Below are positions 34,261-43,012 of a stretch of DNA of 64,000 bases, piece after piece. A model generated the notes under the pieces. It ran no database searches, had not been told where the DNA came from, and worked only from the letters and a program-made list of their open reading frames with translations. The position numbers and the translations under genes are program-made. This DNA is from CAIQPV01 sp964480365. Its GTDB lineage: Bacteria; Pseudomonadota; Gammaproteobacteria; Burkholderiales; Gallionellaceae. Location: the NCBI GenBank assembly GCA_964480365.1, contig CAYZPM010000005.1, positions 72,694 to 136,693 on the forward strand. Direction: 5' to 3'. Positions within the stretch are counted from its first letter, which is position 1, and each line of letters opens with the position of its first letter.

Positions 34261-35085
34261 TTAATGATCGGCTGAGCGCGCGCGCAAGTCACTTAATTTA
34301 CTGGCCAAAGTGGCGGGCGATAGCTCACCCAAGCGGGCATCGGCCAAGCGTCCTTTTGCATCGTAGAAAAGCGTAATTGGCAAAGCCGTAGAACCGATTT
34401 CATTGGCAATCTCAGTGTTCGAGTCGAGCAAAACATTGGCAATGCTTAATTCCCCGCTGTTTAAGTAGTGCTGGACTGTCGTTCCATCTTCACCCTGGTT
34501 AACGAAAACAAACGTCACCTCCGTTTCATTGTGTTGCGCAACGGCGAGAACTGGCATTTCTCGCCGACACGGGGGACACCAACTTGCCCACAGATTTACT
34601 ACCATTGGCTTGCCCTTTGCCAACGCAGCGAGATTGGTCGGTTTCCCTGCAAGCGTCCTCAAAGTCACAGATGGCCAAGTCGTCTGGCTTACCATTCTCA
34701 ACATGCCTGCCCCACCTGACATATCCCAAGCAAACGCTCCCGCCATTAGTCCCAAAGCCAGCGGTTTACGCAATTCAGGTCTTTGCCAGCCTCGCCAGAT
34801 AGCCACCGTCATTCCGGCTACTAAGCCTATCCATGGTGTGAAGCCACCGTCACGGATGTCGAAAATGGACCACGGCGCATGAATGTAGTCATTAAACCAG
34901 ATCGCAACGAATGTAATGCGAGATACAAGCAGTGCGACCAACACCATATCGATTAAGATATTGCCTATTCCTGCCCTCTGAGGTCGTCCGACCAAATGAC
35001 CGACCCCTGCCGCAATCAGCAGGGCCATTATCATCAGCAAAATGGGGGTAGGTAAGTGGAGTGGGCCAAGATTCACTGTCAGCAT
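34261..35085 (-). CDS. membrane TlpA-like thioredoxin with N-terminal multispan domain
   Basis: 274 residues. Three or four membrane helices (about 12-33, 40-62, 80-98, 105-125) in an arrangement reminiscent of prolipoprotein diacylglyceryl transferase (Lgt), then a periplasmic TlpA/ResA-like redoxin domain (about 135-270) with the WASWCPPC active site and the cis-Pro region TALPITLFYDAKG. It should reduce periplasmic disulfides. It is distinct from the TlpA-like gene in the cytochrome cluster (WCSPC). Confidence 0.88.
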   Translation of the reverse strand: MLTVNLGPLHLPTPILLMIMALLIAAGVGHLVGRPQRAGIGNILIDMVLVALLVSRITFVAIWFNDYIHAPWSIFDIRDGGFTPWIGLVAGMTVAIWRGWQRPELRKPLALGLMAGAFAWDMSGGAGMLRMVSQTTWPSVTLRTLAGKPTNLAALAKGKPMVVNLWASWCPPCRREMPVLAVAQHNETEVTFVFVNQGEDGTTVQHYLNSGELSIANVLLDSNTEIANEIGSTALPITLFYDAKGRLADARLGELSPATLASKLSDLRARSADH

Positions 35086-35360
35086 ACTCAGCCTTCTATG
35101 GATGGATCACGGCGTAAGTTGCAAGCCGATATTTAAAATATAACATTAAATATCCAAGTCTTTACTACTGCCGACAAGGCATTTTGTACAAGGCAAATTC
35201 TATTCTTGGCCGCCTCTCGCGTCGAGCGATAAAAACCATTGCTCAGTACCCGTTTAAGTTGTATGTTTATGCCTTGGATGTCTTGCATCAGGCAATAACC
35301 CGGCAAATAATGGTTGTAGATATTTGCATTAATTCGTGTTTCGATAAGGGAGTCTTCTCC

Positions 35361-36062
35361 ATGTTAAAAATAACATTGCTTTGCTTTGTTGCTACGCTTT
35401 TTATATCGCCTGCTTTCGCACAGGTTAATAAGTGGGTAGATTCAAACGGACAAACCCACTATGGCGATACACCTGACGATATCGACGCTGCAACGGTTGA
35501 AACCCCAAAGCAAGCTGCCGATCAGGCAGATTACAGAAATAACCCTGGTGCAAGTGCAGAAGCCACTCTGAATAATGATCAACCTGAACCTGCCCCTGTG
35601 GACGCTGAAAAGGAAGTTGTCCAACAACCGGGTGAAGACTTCCATCATTTTGAAGAGCGCCACCATATTTGGGAAGAGCACCACCGTGCTTGGGAAGAGG
35701 GCCATCATGCTTGGGAAGAGCGCCACCGGGCTTGGGAAAAACGCCACCGCTTCACTGAAGAGTACCGTCGTGCTGAAGAACACCGTCGTGTTGAAGAACA
35801 TCATGATGCACGTCGTGATGAACATCGTGATAATCAGCATCAAGAGAAAAACGCTGGGAGAACAGCGCAAGGTTTCCCCAATAAAGTTACAGGTGTTCGA
35901 GTGCCGACCACTAACCATCCAGCGCCAGTCACCAACCATCCAGCGCTAGCTACTAACCGCCCAGCGCCATCTGCTAACAACACTGCGCCAGCCGTTAACC
36001 ATCCAGCACCTGCTGCCAACCATCCAGCGTCCTCCCAGAAGAAAGAAAAAGAAAAAGATTGA
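35361..36062 (+). CDS. secreted DUF4124 protein with His/Trp heptad repeats
   Basis: 233 residues from the ATG at 35361 (AGGGAG 9 bases upstream; signal peptide MLKITLLCFVATLFISPAFA). A DUF4124 segment follows (VNKWVDSNGQTHYGDTP). Residues about 95-135 consist of 7-residue repeats of the HHxxWEE type, which should form a charged, His-rich helix, followed by RRAEEHRRVEEHH. The tail is made of NHPAP repeats and ends in a Lys/Glu stretch. The histidines suggest metal binding (inference). The next gene downstream is also secreted and His-rich. Confidence 0.78.
   Translation: MLKITLLCFVATLFISPAFAQVNKWVDSNGQTHYGDTPDDIDAATVETPKQAADQADYRNNPGASAEATLNNDQPEPAPVDAEKEVVQQPGEDFHHFEERHHIWEEHHRAWEEGHHAWEERHRAWEKRHRFTEEYRRAEEHRRVEEHHDARRDEHRDNQHQEKNAGRTAQGFPNKVTGVRVPTTNHPAPVTNHPALATNRPAPSANNTAPAVNHPAPAANHPASSQKKEKEKD
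35643..35765. repeat. 21-bp tandem repeats coding for HHxxWEE heptads
   Basis: Units of the form 'caccnngcttgggaagag' recur every 21 bp about five times inside the DUF4124 gene, drifting at third positions and in the first His/Arg codon. Confidence 0.7.
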
Positions 36063-36540
36063 GCGTATGGAGATGATTGCGCGGTGGAGCGGATCGAAAG
36101 GCGCCTGAGGCAACGTTCTTGTTGTACCAAAGACAGGCAATCCGCATCCAACCTTCGGTTGAGCGGAATTGATACCGCCGTGCCATCAGTTTACGCCATC
36201 TCAAGTGCTGAAAGACCTTCGAGTCACCACCGCTAATGCATCGCAAATCAAAAAAATATTTTCTAATACAAAGTGGACATACTGTGCTTACTTGGCTGTA
36301 TTAGAGTAGTAGCCGCGTCTCCCTTGGGTCACCAATCTAAAGCAAGAAAGTCTTTCATTGACCTTAAAGCTCCAAGATGAGTGATTCTCTTAAGTCGCCC
36401 GCCAACTGGTGGGCGATCCTTTTTAAAGGGCAAGAATTTACCAGGGGTAGCTGTGACGGAAATTGCCGGTGAGTCTATAACGTATTGCTTTGTGGAAAAT
36501 CTGTAAAAAGCCGACGCGCCATGAATTAAGGAGAATGATT
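36063..36540. other. 478-bp intergenic region with an orphan terminator
   Basis: No protein gene is supported. A rho-independent terminator at 36395-36426 lies more than 330 bp past the previous stop, with a possible small transcript before it. The 115 bp after it lead to the ribosome site of the gene at 36541. Confidence 0.5.
36295..36426 (+). ncRNA. candidate small RNA with terminator
   Basis: The 3' end is a clear terminator: TCGCCCGCC (36395-36403), loop AACT, GGTGGGCGA (36408-36416, one G-U pair), then TCCTTTTT. Upstream, GGTCA and TGACC (about 36327 and 36357) can pair. No open frame ends here, so either a small RNA or a long 3' leader of the upstream gene is possible. The 5' end is a guess. 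Confidence 0.3.
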
Positions 36541-36867
36541 ATGACTTCAAAGTTACAAATTGTATGTGCAGCCGCAATGCTGTGCATTTCAATTCCAGCT
36601 CTGGCAGATAACGATAGCAGCAGCTTGTCAAATGCCAGCAGTAGTTATCAAGGGTCTGGCTTTAATAGTGGCCAGCAGCAAGGAGGTAATGGTCAACAAC
36701 AAGATGGCGGGCACCATCATGGCGGACATCACCATGGAGATAGCAACGGTAATTCCAACCAACAAGGCTCTAATGGTGGAGGCAACCAACAAGGTTCTAC
36801 CGGGAGTGGCAACCAACAGGGTTCTAATGGAGGCGGCAACCAACAAGTTTCTAATAATGGGAACTAG
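36541..36867 (+). CDS. small secreted Gly/Gln/Asn- and His-rich protein
   Basis: 108 residues; TAAGGAG lies 8 bases before the ATG and a signal peptide (MTSKLQIVCAAAMLCISIPALA) opens it. The mature chain is low complexity: QQQGGNGQQQDGG, a HHHGGHHHGD cluster, then NQQGS(N/T)GGG repeats to the end. The histidine cluster could bind metal ions; the rest looks disordered. No family recognised. It follows the His-rich DUF4124 gene on the same strand, separated by a terminator. Confidence 0.65.
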   Translation: MTSKLQIVCAAAMLCISIPALADNDSSSLSNASSSYQGSGFNSGQQQGGNGQQQDGGHHHGGHHHGDSNGNSNQQGSNGGGNQQGSTGSGNQQGSNGGGNQQVSNNGN

Positions 36868-36998
36868 AGCAGAACCATTGCTTATCGCAAGCGTTCCCTC
36901 GAAAATTTTGAGGTATTAAACCGCTCTAGGCATCGCAGATATCTGGTTTATCCAACGAGTTGATTTCCATATCTGGGCGACGATCCGGGCGATTTGCC

Positions 36999-39422
36999 AT
37001 GAAAAAAGAAAAAGCCAAATCAAACAAGAAAGCAGTCTCTCACGAGGGGAGTAGTCCCACTCATCAGGAAATCAATGCAGTGGTGACGTTGTTCACCGAG
37101 GGGCGATACATGGAAGCGGCACCTCTGGCTCTGGCGATGACGAGGCGCTTTCCTCTGCACGGATTTAGCTGGACGGTATTGGGTACGGTACTCATGCTAT
37201 TGGGGCGCCGCGAGGAAGCGCTGGAGCCCATGCAAAAGGCGGCAGCACTGTCGCCAGACAATGCTGATGCGCACAATAACCTCGGCATGACCCTCAGGGA
37301 TTTTGGCCGATTAAAGGAGGCCGAGGCCAGCTTCTTGTGCGCTCTACGGATCAAGCCGGATAACGCCGAGGCGCAAAATAACCTGGGCATTACCCGTCTG
37401 GATATGGGGCGCGTGCAAGAGGCCGAGGACTGCTTCATTCATGCACTACAACTCAAGCCGGATTATGCTGAGGCCCAAAATAATCTGGGCATTACCCTCC
37501 GGGATCAGGGTCGCCTGGATGAAGCAGAGGCCAGTTACCGGCGTGCGCTACAAATCAAGCCGGATAGCGCCGAGGCACACAATAATCTGGGCATTACTCT
37601 TCTGGATGTGGGGCGCTTGGAAGAGGCAGAGGACTGCTTCTTTCATGCACTACAACTCAAGCCGGATTACGCCGAGGCGCACAATAACTTGGGCATTGCC
37701 CTCCGGGATCAGGGCAGCTTGGAAGAGGCCCTGGCAAGTTACCGACGCGCGCTGCAGCTTAAACCGGATTATGCCGAGGCACATTACAATCTGGGCATTT
37801 CTCTCCGGGATATGGGCTGCTTGGATGAGGCCGAGGGCTGCTTCCTTCGTGCACTACAACTCAAGCCGGATTACGCAGAGGCGCATAATAATCTTGGCGC
37901 CACCCTGCGTGATATGGGCCGCCTGAATGAAGCAGAGGCCAGTTACCGGCGCGTGTTGGCGATCAGTCCGGAATCTGCCGATGTACATTACAACCTGGGA
38001 ATTATTCTCCGGGACATGGGCAGGTTAAATGAGGCAGAAACCAGTTACCGGCATGCTATAGAGGTCAGGCCAGATTATGCTGATGCGCATAACAATCTGG
38101 GTGTCACCCTTCATGATCTGGGCCGGTTGACCGAGGCCGAGGCCAGTTACCGGCGCGCGATAGAGATCAAACCGGATTATGCTGAGGCGCACAACAATCT
38201 GGGAAATACGCTCCTTGATCTGAGCCGCTTAGATGAGGCCGAGGCCAGTTACCGGCGGGCGATAGAAATCAAGCCGAATCTCGCTGAGGTGCACAGCAAT
38301 TTGGGCAGCGCCCTCATGGCGCTCGGCAAAATGGGCGATGCTGAAAAATCCCTGGACAAGGCAATAGAGCTGGCCCCCGGCGAGGCAAGGCCATTATCCA
38401 CGGCACTCTTGTATATCCAATACCGGCAGGAGGACCCCCGTTTCAATCAACTCGAAGCAGTTTACGCCCGGCGCGAATCATTGCCGCTGGAAGATCGAAT
38501 CAAGCTGAATTTCGCCATGGGCAAAGCCATGGAAAGCATTGGTCAATACGATCGATCATTCAGCGCATATGAAGAAGGAAACCGGCTCCACTATCAGGGA
38601 CATCCTTTCGATGAAGCCAGTGAGGAACGTTTTCTGGAAAATACATGCAGCTTTTTCACCTCCGACCTGTTCAAGGAATGCGCCACCCTTGCAAAGACCC
38701 TGCCCCCCATTCAAGATGAACGGGTGCCGATATTTATCGTGGGCATGCTGCGCTCCGGCTCAACACTCATTGAACAAATTCTTTCTAGCCACCCAGCCAT
38801 TTTCGGTGCGGGAGAGCACTCAACATTCAAAGAAACGCTTCTCCTCCGCGATTCGATAAAAGGTGAAGACGATTTATTAACATTGCGCAAACTTGGGCAG
38901 GTATACCTTGAACGAGCTTGGAAACTAGCGCCGGAAGCGCGTTATATTACCGACAAGCTGCCAGCTAACTATTGCCATTTGGGTCTGATCCATCTGATGT
39001 TGCCCAACGCGAAAATTATCCATTCCATGCGCGATCCGATGGATACCTGCTTTTCCTGCTACGCTCTGCGCTTCACTCGCGGTCACGAATATAGCTATGA
39101 TCTTGGAACGCTGGGAAGGCAGTATCTGCGCTACCGGAAACTGATTCAGCATTGGCACAACGTTCTACCACCCGGACGGATACTCGACGTGCGCTATGAA
39201 GATAACGTTGTCAACCCCGAGCACGAGGCGAGACGCCTGCTGGATTATCTGGGGCTGCCATGGGATCCGGCGTGCCTCAAGTTCCATGAAAACAGCCGGG
39301 CTGTCCACACGGCCAGCGTTACCCAAGTACGCCTTCCCATCTATTCGAGTTCTGTGGCTCGCTGGAAGCATTTCGAGAAGCACTTGGCCCCTTTGCTTGA
39401 GACCATTAAGCCGAGATACTAG
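36999..39422 (+). CDS. TPR-repeat sulfotransferase
   Basis: 807 residues from the ATG at 36999 (an upstream TTG is possible). Residues about 70-480 form twelve consecutive 34-residue TPR units with the core AEAHNNLGITLRDxGRLDEAEASYRRAL. After a helical spacer, a sulfotransferase domain (about 570-805) carries the PAPS-binding PIFIVGMLRSGSTLIEQIL loop, the SMRDPMDTCFSCY segment and a final cluster with SSSVARWKHFEKHL. Such enzymes move sulfate from PAPS to a protein or glycan hydroxyl; the TPR part probably holds the acceptor. No PAPS-synthesis or glycan genes are adjacent. Confidence 0.9.
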   Translation: MKKEKAKSNKKAVSHEGSSPTHQEINAVVTLFTEGRYMEAAPLALAMTRRFPLHGFSWTVLGTVLMLLGRREEALEPMQKAAALSPDNADAHNNLGMTLRDFGRLKEAEASFLCALRIKPDNAEAQNNLGITRLDMGRVQEAEDCFIHALQLKPDYAEAQNNLGITLRDQGRLDEAEASYRRALQIKPDSAEAHNNLGITLLDVGRLEEAEDCFFHALQLKPDYAEAHNNLGIALRDQGSLEEALASYRRALQLKPDYAEAHYNLGISLRDMGCLDEAEGCFLRALQLKPDYAEAHNNLGATLRDMGRLNEAEASYRRVLAISPESADVHYNLGIILRDMGRLNEAETSYRHAIEVRPDYADAHNNLGVTLHDLGRLTEAEASYRRAIEIKPDYAEAHNNLGNTLLDLSRLDEAEASYRRAIEIKPNLAEVHSNLGSALMALGKMGDAEKSLDKAIELAPGEARPLSTALLYIQYRQEDPRFNQLEAVYARRESLPLEDRIKLNFAMGKAMESIGQYDRSFSAYEEGNRLHYQGHPFDEASEERFLENTCSFFTSDLFKECATLAKTLPPIQDERVPIFIVGMLRSGSTLIEQILSSHPAIFGAGEHSTFKETLLLRDSIKGEDDLLTLRKLGQVYLERAWKLAPEARYITDKLPANYCHLGLIHLMLPNAKIIHSMRDPMDTCFSCYALRFTRGHEYSYDLGTLGRQYLRYRKLIQHWHNVLPPGRILDVRYEDNVVNPEHEARRLLDYLGLPWDPACLKFHENSRAVHTASVTQVRLPIYSSSVARWKHFEKHLAPLLETIKPRY
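37260..38385. repeat. 102-bp tandem repeats encoding the TPR array
   Basis: About eleven in-phase 102-bp units share long DNA stretches, such as 'cggattatgccgaggc' and 'gaggccagttaccggcg', beyond what the protein code demands. This suggests recent duplication or gene conversion among units. Confidence 0.7.
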
Positions 39423-39506
39423 ATGAAACTCGCTCAGAATTTATTATGGAACAAGAAACGTGTAGTATGTCAGACATTAGATTAGATGAATCTGCTTCGG
39501 TTTAAC

Positions 39507-39854
39507 ATGAAACTTCCAAATGGAGCGAGTGCAGTTGTTGACATAGAAAAGTTGCGGAACTACTGTTTGTCCTCGCAACATCCTGAAGGACGCCATAAGG
39601 CGAGAGTTTTCTTGTCTGCGCTGGGAATGACATCCACTGATGCGGGCAAGTTGCGTGAGATTTTGCTATCCGCAGCGTCAGTGAATAACGAGGTTTCCAT
39701 GACGGGCGCTGACAAATATGGTTGCCGCTATTCGTTGGATACTGTTGTAACTTGGGGTAGTCGCGAAGCGCTTGTTAAGAGCGCATGGATTATCAAGACA
39801 GGGGAAGAATTTCCTCGATTAGTCAGTTGTTATGTATTGCGAGGCGCCGAATGA
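39507..39854 (+). CDS. DUF6883-like small protein
   Basis: 115 residues from the internal ATG at 39507 (MKLPNGASAVVDIEKLRNYCL), which matches how I recall this family beginning; an ATG seven codons earlier is possible. Features are the HPEGRHKARVF motif, a helix around LGMTSTDAGKLREILL, and a C-terminal strand pair (SLDTVVTWGSREALVKSAWII). It has no signal peptide. The stop overlaps the next start by ATGA. The pair resembles a small two-gene module in which DUF6883 and DUF4926 proteins occur together; the function is unknown. Confidence 0.7.
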   Translation: MKLPNGASAVVDIEKLRNYCLSSQHPEGRHKARVFLSALGMTSTDAGKLREILLSAASVNNEVSMTGADKYGCRYSLDTVVTWGSREALVKSAWIIKTGEEFPRLVSCYVLRGAE

Positions 39855-40060
39855 AAACATTAGAAGTTGTCGCACTGATCAATGAGGTTCCAGAAAAACA
39901 TCTTCGCCGTGGTCAAGTTGGTACGGTGGTGGAAATGCTTGCTCCGGGTATGGTGGAAGTTGAATTCTCCGATCTGGATGGAAATACCTACGCCATGTGC
40001 GCAGTGCCTGAAAATAATCTGCTGGTTTTGCATCACATCCCAGACGCAATCGCAGCCTAG
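39851..40060 (+). CDS. DUF4926-like small protein
   Basis: 69 residues, translationally coupled to the gene before it. It forms a small beta-barrel-like chain (VALINEVPEKHLRRGQVGTVVEML, then VEVEFSDLDGNTYA) typical of DUF4926. There are no catalytic-looking residues. As the partner of the DUF6883-like protein it might be its antidote, binding partner or regulator, but this is inference only. Confidence 0.7.
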   Translation: MKTLEVVALINEVPEKHLRRGQVGTVVEMLAPGMVEVEFSDLDGNTYAMCAVPENNLLVLHHIPDAIAA

Positions 40061-40413
40061 TGACTCAAATCCCGTGCGGGACTCGGTAGTGCATCGTTGT
40101 GCGTTGTAGTGCATAGTTGCAACGGCCAGCCCTAAATGCAGTTAATAACATCAATATGTTACGCCATAAAAGTTGCCTTGTGACGATTGAGTCGAGCGGT
40201 TGGTTGATGCGTTAGGTGTTTCTGCGGCTGGATGCTACTAACCTCAGAAGAACATTCACAAAACTCCGAACACCAGGTGGTGCCTTGGGGCATTTTGGCA
40301 GCGGGTTTGCAAGCATTTTTGGCGGTGGGTTTCACAATCATTACTCATAGACTTGAGCAACACCCCCATTCGAGAGTAGAATGCGGCACTTTTTAGTGGA
40401 GAGTTTAAAGATT
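40061..40413. other. 353-bp intergenic region before rpsO
   Basis: It holds direct repeats of the form TAGTGCAT.GTTG (40088-40130) and a 60-codon minus-strand frame I do not accept as a gene. GGAGAG 8 bp before 40414 is the rpsO ribosome site. No leader structure is obvious by eye. Confidence 0.5.
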
Positions 40414-40683
40414 ATGACTTTTACGGCAGCGCAAAAAGCGCAAATTGTGACTGATTATCAACGCGTCAAGGGCGACACCGGTTCACCCGAAGTGCAGGTC
40501 GCACTGATGACCGCACGCATTAACTACCTGACCGGGCATTTCAAGGAACACATTAAGGATCACCATTCCCGTCGCGGATTGCTGCGTCTGGTGAGTCGCC
40601 GCCGCAAGTTGCTGGATTATCTCAAGGGCAAGAATGAGGACAGTTACCGCGCGCTGATTCAGCGTCTGGAATTACGCAAGTAA
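40414..40683 (+). CDS. rpsO: 30S ribosomal protein S15
   Basis: 89 residues, the normal S15 length, from the ATG after GGAGAG. The core GDTGSPEVQVALMTARINYL and the HHSRRGLLRLVSRRRKLLDYL segment are unmistakable. S15 binds 16S rRNA early in small-subunit assembly. A terminator follows and pnp comes next, the conserved rpsO-pnp order. Confidence 0.98.
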   Translation: MTFTAAQKAQIVTDYQRVKGDTGSPEVQVALMTARINYLTGHFKEHIKDHHSRRGLLRLVSRRRKLLDYLKGKNEDSYRALIQRLELRK

Positions 40684-40696
40684 GCAACATATCGAG

Positions 40697-40725
40697 TGGG
40701 TCGCGGATGCGGCCCATTTTGTTTT
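40697..40725 (+). terminator. rpsO terminator
   Basis: Stem TGGGTCGC / GCGGCCCA (one G-U pair), loop GGAT, then TTTTGTTTT, 14 bp after the rpsO stop. Read-through into pnp is usual for this gene pair. Confidence 0.8.
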
Positions 40726-40799
40726 AAGTTAAGTATTGTGTTTATCCCACTGATCATGGCGCATCGGCGCGTCATGTTATGTACAAAGAGAGGCTAACC

Positions 40800-42908
40800 T
40801 TGAGTCACTATAAGAAGACAATAACATTCGGCAATCATCAACTCACTCTGGAAACAGGCGAAATCGCACGCCAGGCAAGCGGCGCGGTGATGGTCAGCCT
40901 GGATGACACGGTTGTGCTGGTCACCGTGGTGGGCATGAAAAATGCCAAGCCTGAACAGGATTTTTTCCCGCTGACCGTGGATTATCAGGAGCGTACTTAT
41001 GCGGCTGGAAAAATCCCCGGTGGCTTCTTCCGCCGCGAAGGACGCCCCAGCGAAAAGGAAATCCTTACTTCACGCCTGATTGATCGTCCGTTGCGCCCGT
41101 TGTTCCCGGAAGGCTTCTACAACGAAGTGCAAATTATTGCGACGGTAATATCTTCCGACAGCCAGATTGATTCTGATATTCCTTCCATGATCGGTGCTTC
41201 CGCCGCCCTGGCGATATCCGGCATTCCGTTCGACGGTCCCATAGGCGCGGCGCGCGTGGGTTATCTCGACGGTGGCTATGTGCTGAACCCGACCGCTGAT
41301 CAGCTCGCACTATCCAAGATGGACTTGGTGGTTGCCGGTACGGTGCAGGCTGTGCAGATGGTGGAATCGGAAGCGCAAGAGCTGTCCGAAGAGATTATGC
41401 TGGGCGCGGTCATGTTTGGCCACCAGCAAATGCAAGTGGTGATCGACGCGATCAACGAAATGGCGGATGCGGTCGGCAAGGATGCCTGGGACTGGACGCC
41501 TCCCGCCAAGGACGAGGCGCTTATCGCCAAGCTCGCCGAACTGGCCGAGAAAGATTTGCAAGCCGCTTACGCCGTACGTCAGAAGCAGGCTCGCACCGTT
41601 CAGGTGGACGCGATTCGCGCCCGTGTGGTGGATGCCCTGCTGGCGGCGGATGAAAAGCTGCAAAAGAACGCCGTCAACGATCTGTTCAGCACACTGGAAG
41701 CGAAGATTGTACGTGGACAAGTTCTGAGCGGCGATCCGCGCATCGACGGGCGCGACACGCGCACTGTGCGCCCGATCACTATCCGCACCGGCGTATTGCC
41801 GCGTGTGCACGGCTCGGCACTGTTTACCCGTGGCGAAACCCAGGCTCTGGTGGTGGCGACTTTGGGTACCGCACGCGATGCGCAGAAAATCGACGCGCTG
41901 CAAGGCGAATATTCGGATCGCTTCATGCTGAACTACAACTTCCCGCCGTATTCCACCGGCGAAACCGGACGTGTCGGCACCCCCAAGCGCCGCGAAATCG
42001 GCCATGGTCGTCTGGCCAAGCGTGCGCTGGTTGCGGCGCTTCCCACTGAAGAAGAGTTTGGTTACTCCATTCGTGTGGTCTCGGAAATTACCGAGTCCAA
42101 TGGTTCCAGTTCGATGGCTTCGGTATGCGGCGGCTGTCTGGCGCTGATGGATGCAGGCGTTCCATTCAAGGCCCATATTGCGGGCATCGCCATGGGCCTG
42201 ATCAAGGAAGGCAACCGTTTCGCCGTGCTGACCGATATTCTCGGCGACGAAGATCATCTGGGCGATATGGACTTCAAAGTGGCCGGTTCGGAAAATGGCA
42301 TCACCGCCTTGCAGATGGATATCAAGATCAACGGCATCACGCGCGACATCATGCAAGCCGCTTTGGTACAGGCGCGTGAAGGGCGTATGCACATCCTGGG
42401 CATCATGAAGCAAGCCATGCCCATGGTGCGCGGAGAAGTTTCGGAACACGCACCGCGCATGATCAAGATCAAGATCAACCCGGAAAAGATTCGTGATGTG
42501 ATCGGCAAGGGCGGAGCGGTGATACGCGCCTTGACCGAAGAGACCGGCACCACCATCGACATCGATGATGAAGGTAACGTCACCATTTCCAGTGTGAGCG
42601 CCGAAGGCGGAGCAGCGGCCAAGAAGCGCATCGAAGACATCGTGGCGGAAGTGGAAGTTGGCAAGACTTACGAAGGCCCGGTGGTCAAGATGCTGGACTT
42701 CGGCGCGATCGTAAACATCATGCCGGGAAAAGACGGCTTGCTGCATATTTCGCAGATTTCCAACGAGCGCATTAACGCTGTGGCGGATGTCTTGAAAGAA
42801 GGCCAGATCGTAAAGGTCAAGGTGTTGGAGGCAGACGAAAAAGGCCGTTTGCGTTTGAGCATGAAGGCGCTTCTTAATGCGGAAGCTGCTGCGCCCGTAT
42901 CAGAGTAA
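40800..42908 (+). CDS. pnp: polyribonucleotide nucleotidyltransferase
   Basis: 702 residues if translation starts at the TTG at 40800, which has AGAGAGG 6 bases upstream; the ATG at 40779 lacks a site and would add seven residues. Both RNase PH cores are present (LETGEIARQASGAVMV; RTVRPITIRTGVLPRVHGSALFTRGETQ), followed by KH (IGKGGAVIRALTEETG) and S1 (KDGLLHISQISNERI) domains. It degrades RNA 3' to 5' by phosphorolysis, with RNase E in the degradosome of many proteobacteria. Confidence 0.97.
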   Translation: MSHYKKTITFGNHQLTLETGEIARQASGAVMVSLDDTVVLVTVVGMKNAKPEQDFFPLTVDYQERTYAAGKIPGGFFRREGRPSEKEILTSRLIDRPLRPLFPEGFYNEVQIIATVISSDSQIDSDIPSMIGASAALAISGIPFDGPIGAARVGYLDGGYVLNPTADQLALSKMDLVVAGTVQAVQMVESEAQELSEEIMLGAVMFGHQQMQVVIDAINEMADAVGKDAWDWTPPAKDEALIAKLAELAEKDLQAAYAVRQKQARTVQVDAIRARVVDALLAADEKLQKNAVNDLFSTLEAKIVRGQVLSGDPRIDGRDTRTVRPITIRTGVLPRVHGSALFTRGETQALVVATLGTARDAQKIDALQGEYSDRFMLNYNFPPYSTGETGRVGTPKRREIGHGRLAKRALVAALPTEEEFGYSIRVVSEITESNGSSSMASVCGGCLALMDAGVPFKAHIAGIAMGLIKEGNRFAVLTDILGDEDHLGDMDFKVAGSENGITALQMDIKINGITRDIMQAALVQAREGRMHILGIMKQAMPMVRGEVSEHAPRMIKIKINPEKIRDVIGKGGAVIRALTEETGTTIDIDDEGNVTISSVSAEGGAAAKKRIEDIVAEVEVGKTYEGPVVKMLDFGAIVNIMPGKDGLLHISQISNERINAVADVLKEGQIVKVKVLEADEKGRLRLSMKALLNAEAAAPVSE

Positions 42909-42930
42909 TAGCAGAAATGCAGTACGATAA

Positions 42931-42961
42931 AAGCCCCATCGCCCGCGATGGGGCTTTTTTC
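42931..42961 (+). terminator. pnp terminator
   Basis: Perfect 11-bp stem AAGCCCCATCG / CGATGGGGCTT with a CCCG loop and a run of T, 22 bp after the pnp stop. Confidence 0.92.
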
Positions 42962-43012
42962 TATAATCGGTGATCGATAAAAAATAAAAAAACAAGTCGG
43001 GAGGAGAAGGAA

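Noticed and set aside
37260..38385. Regular 102-bp repeats as a CRISPR-like array
   Set aside because: They are in phase with a TPR coding sequence, with no spacers and no cas genes.
40159..40341. 60-codon minus-strand frame between the DUF4926-like gene and rpsO
   Set aside because: No ribosome site, no recognisable family, and it lies in repeat-like intergenic DNA. It cannot be excluded, but is not supported.
41310..42746. 478-codon antisense frame within pnp
   Set aside because: It lies opposite a certain gene in high-GC-third-position DNA, which commonly opens long shadow frames; its His-rich composition looks like complement of coding DNA.
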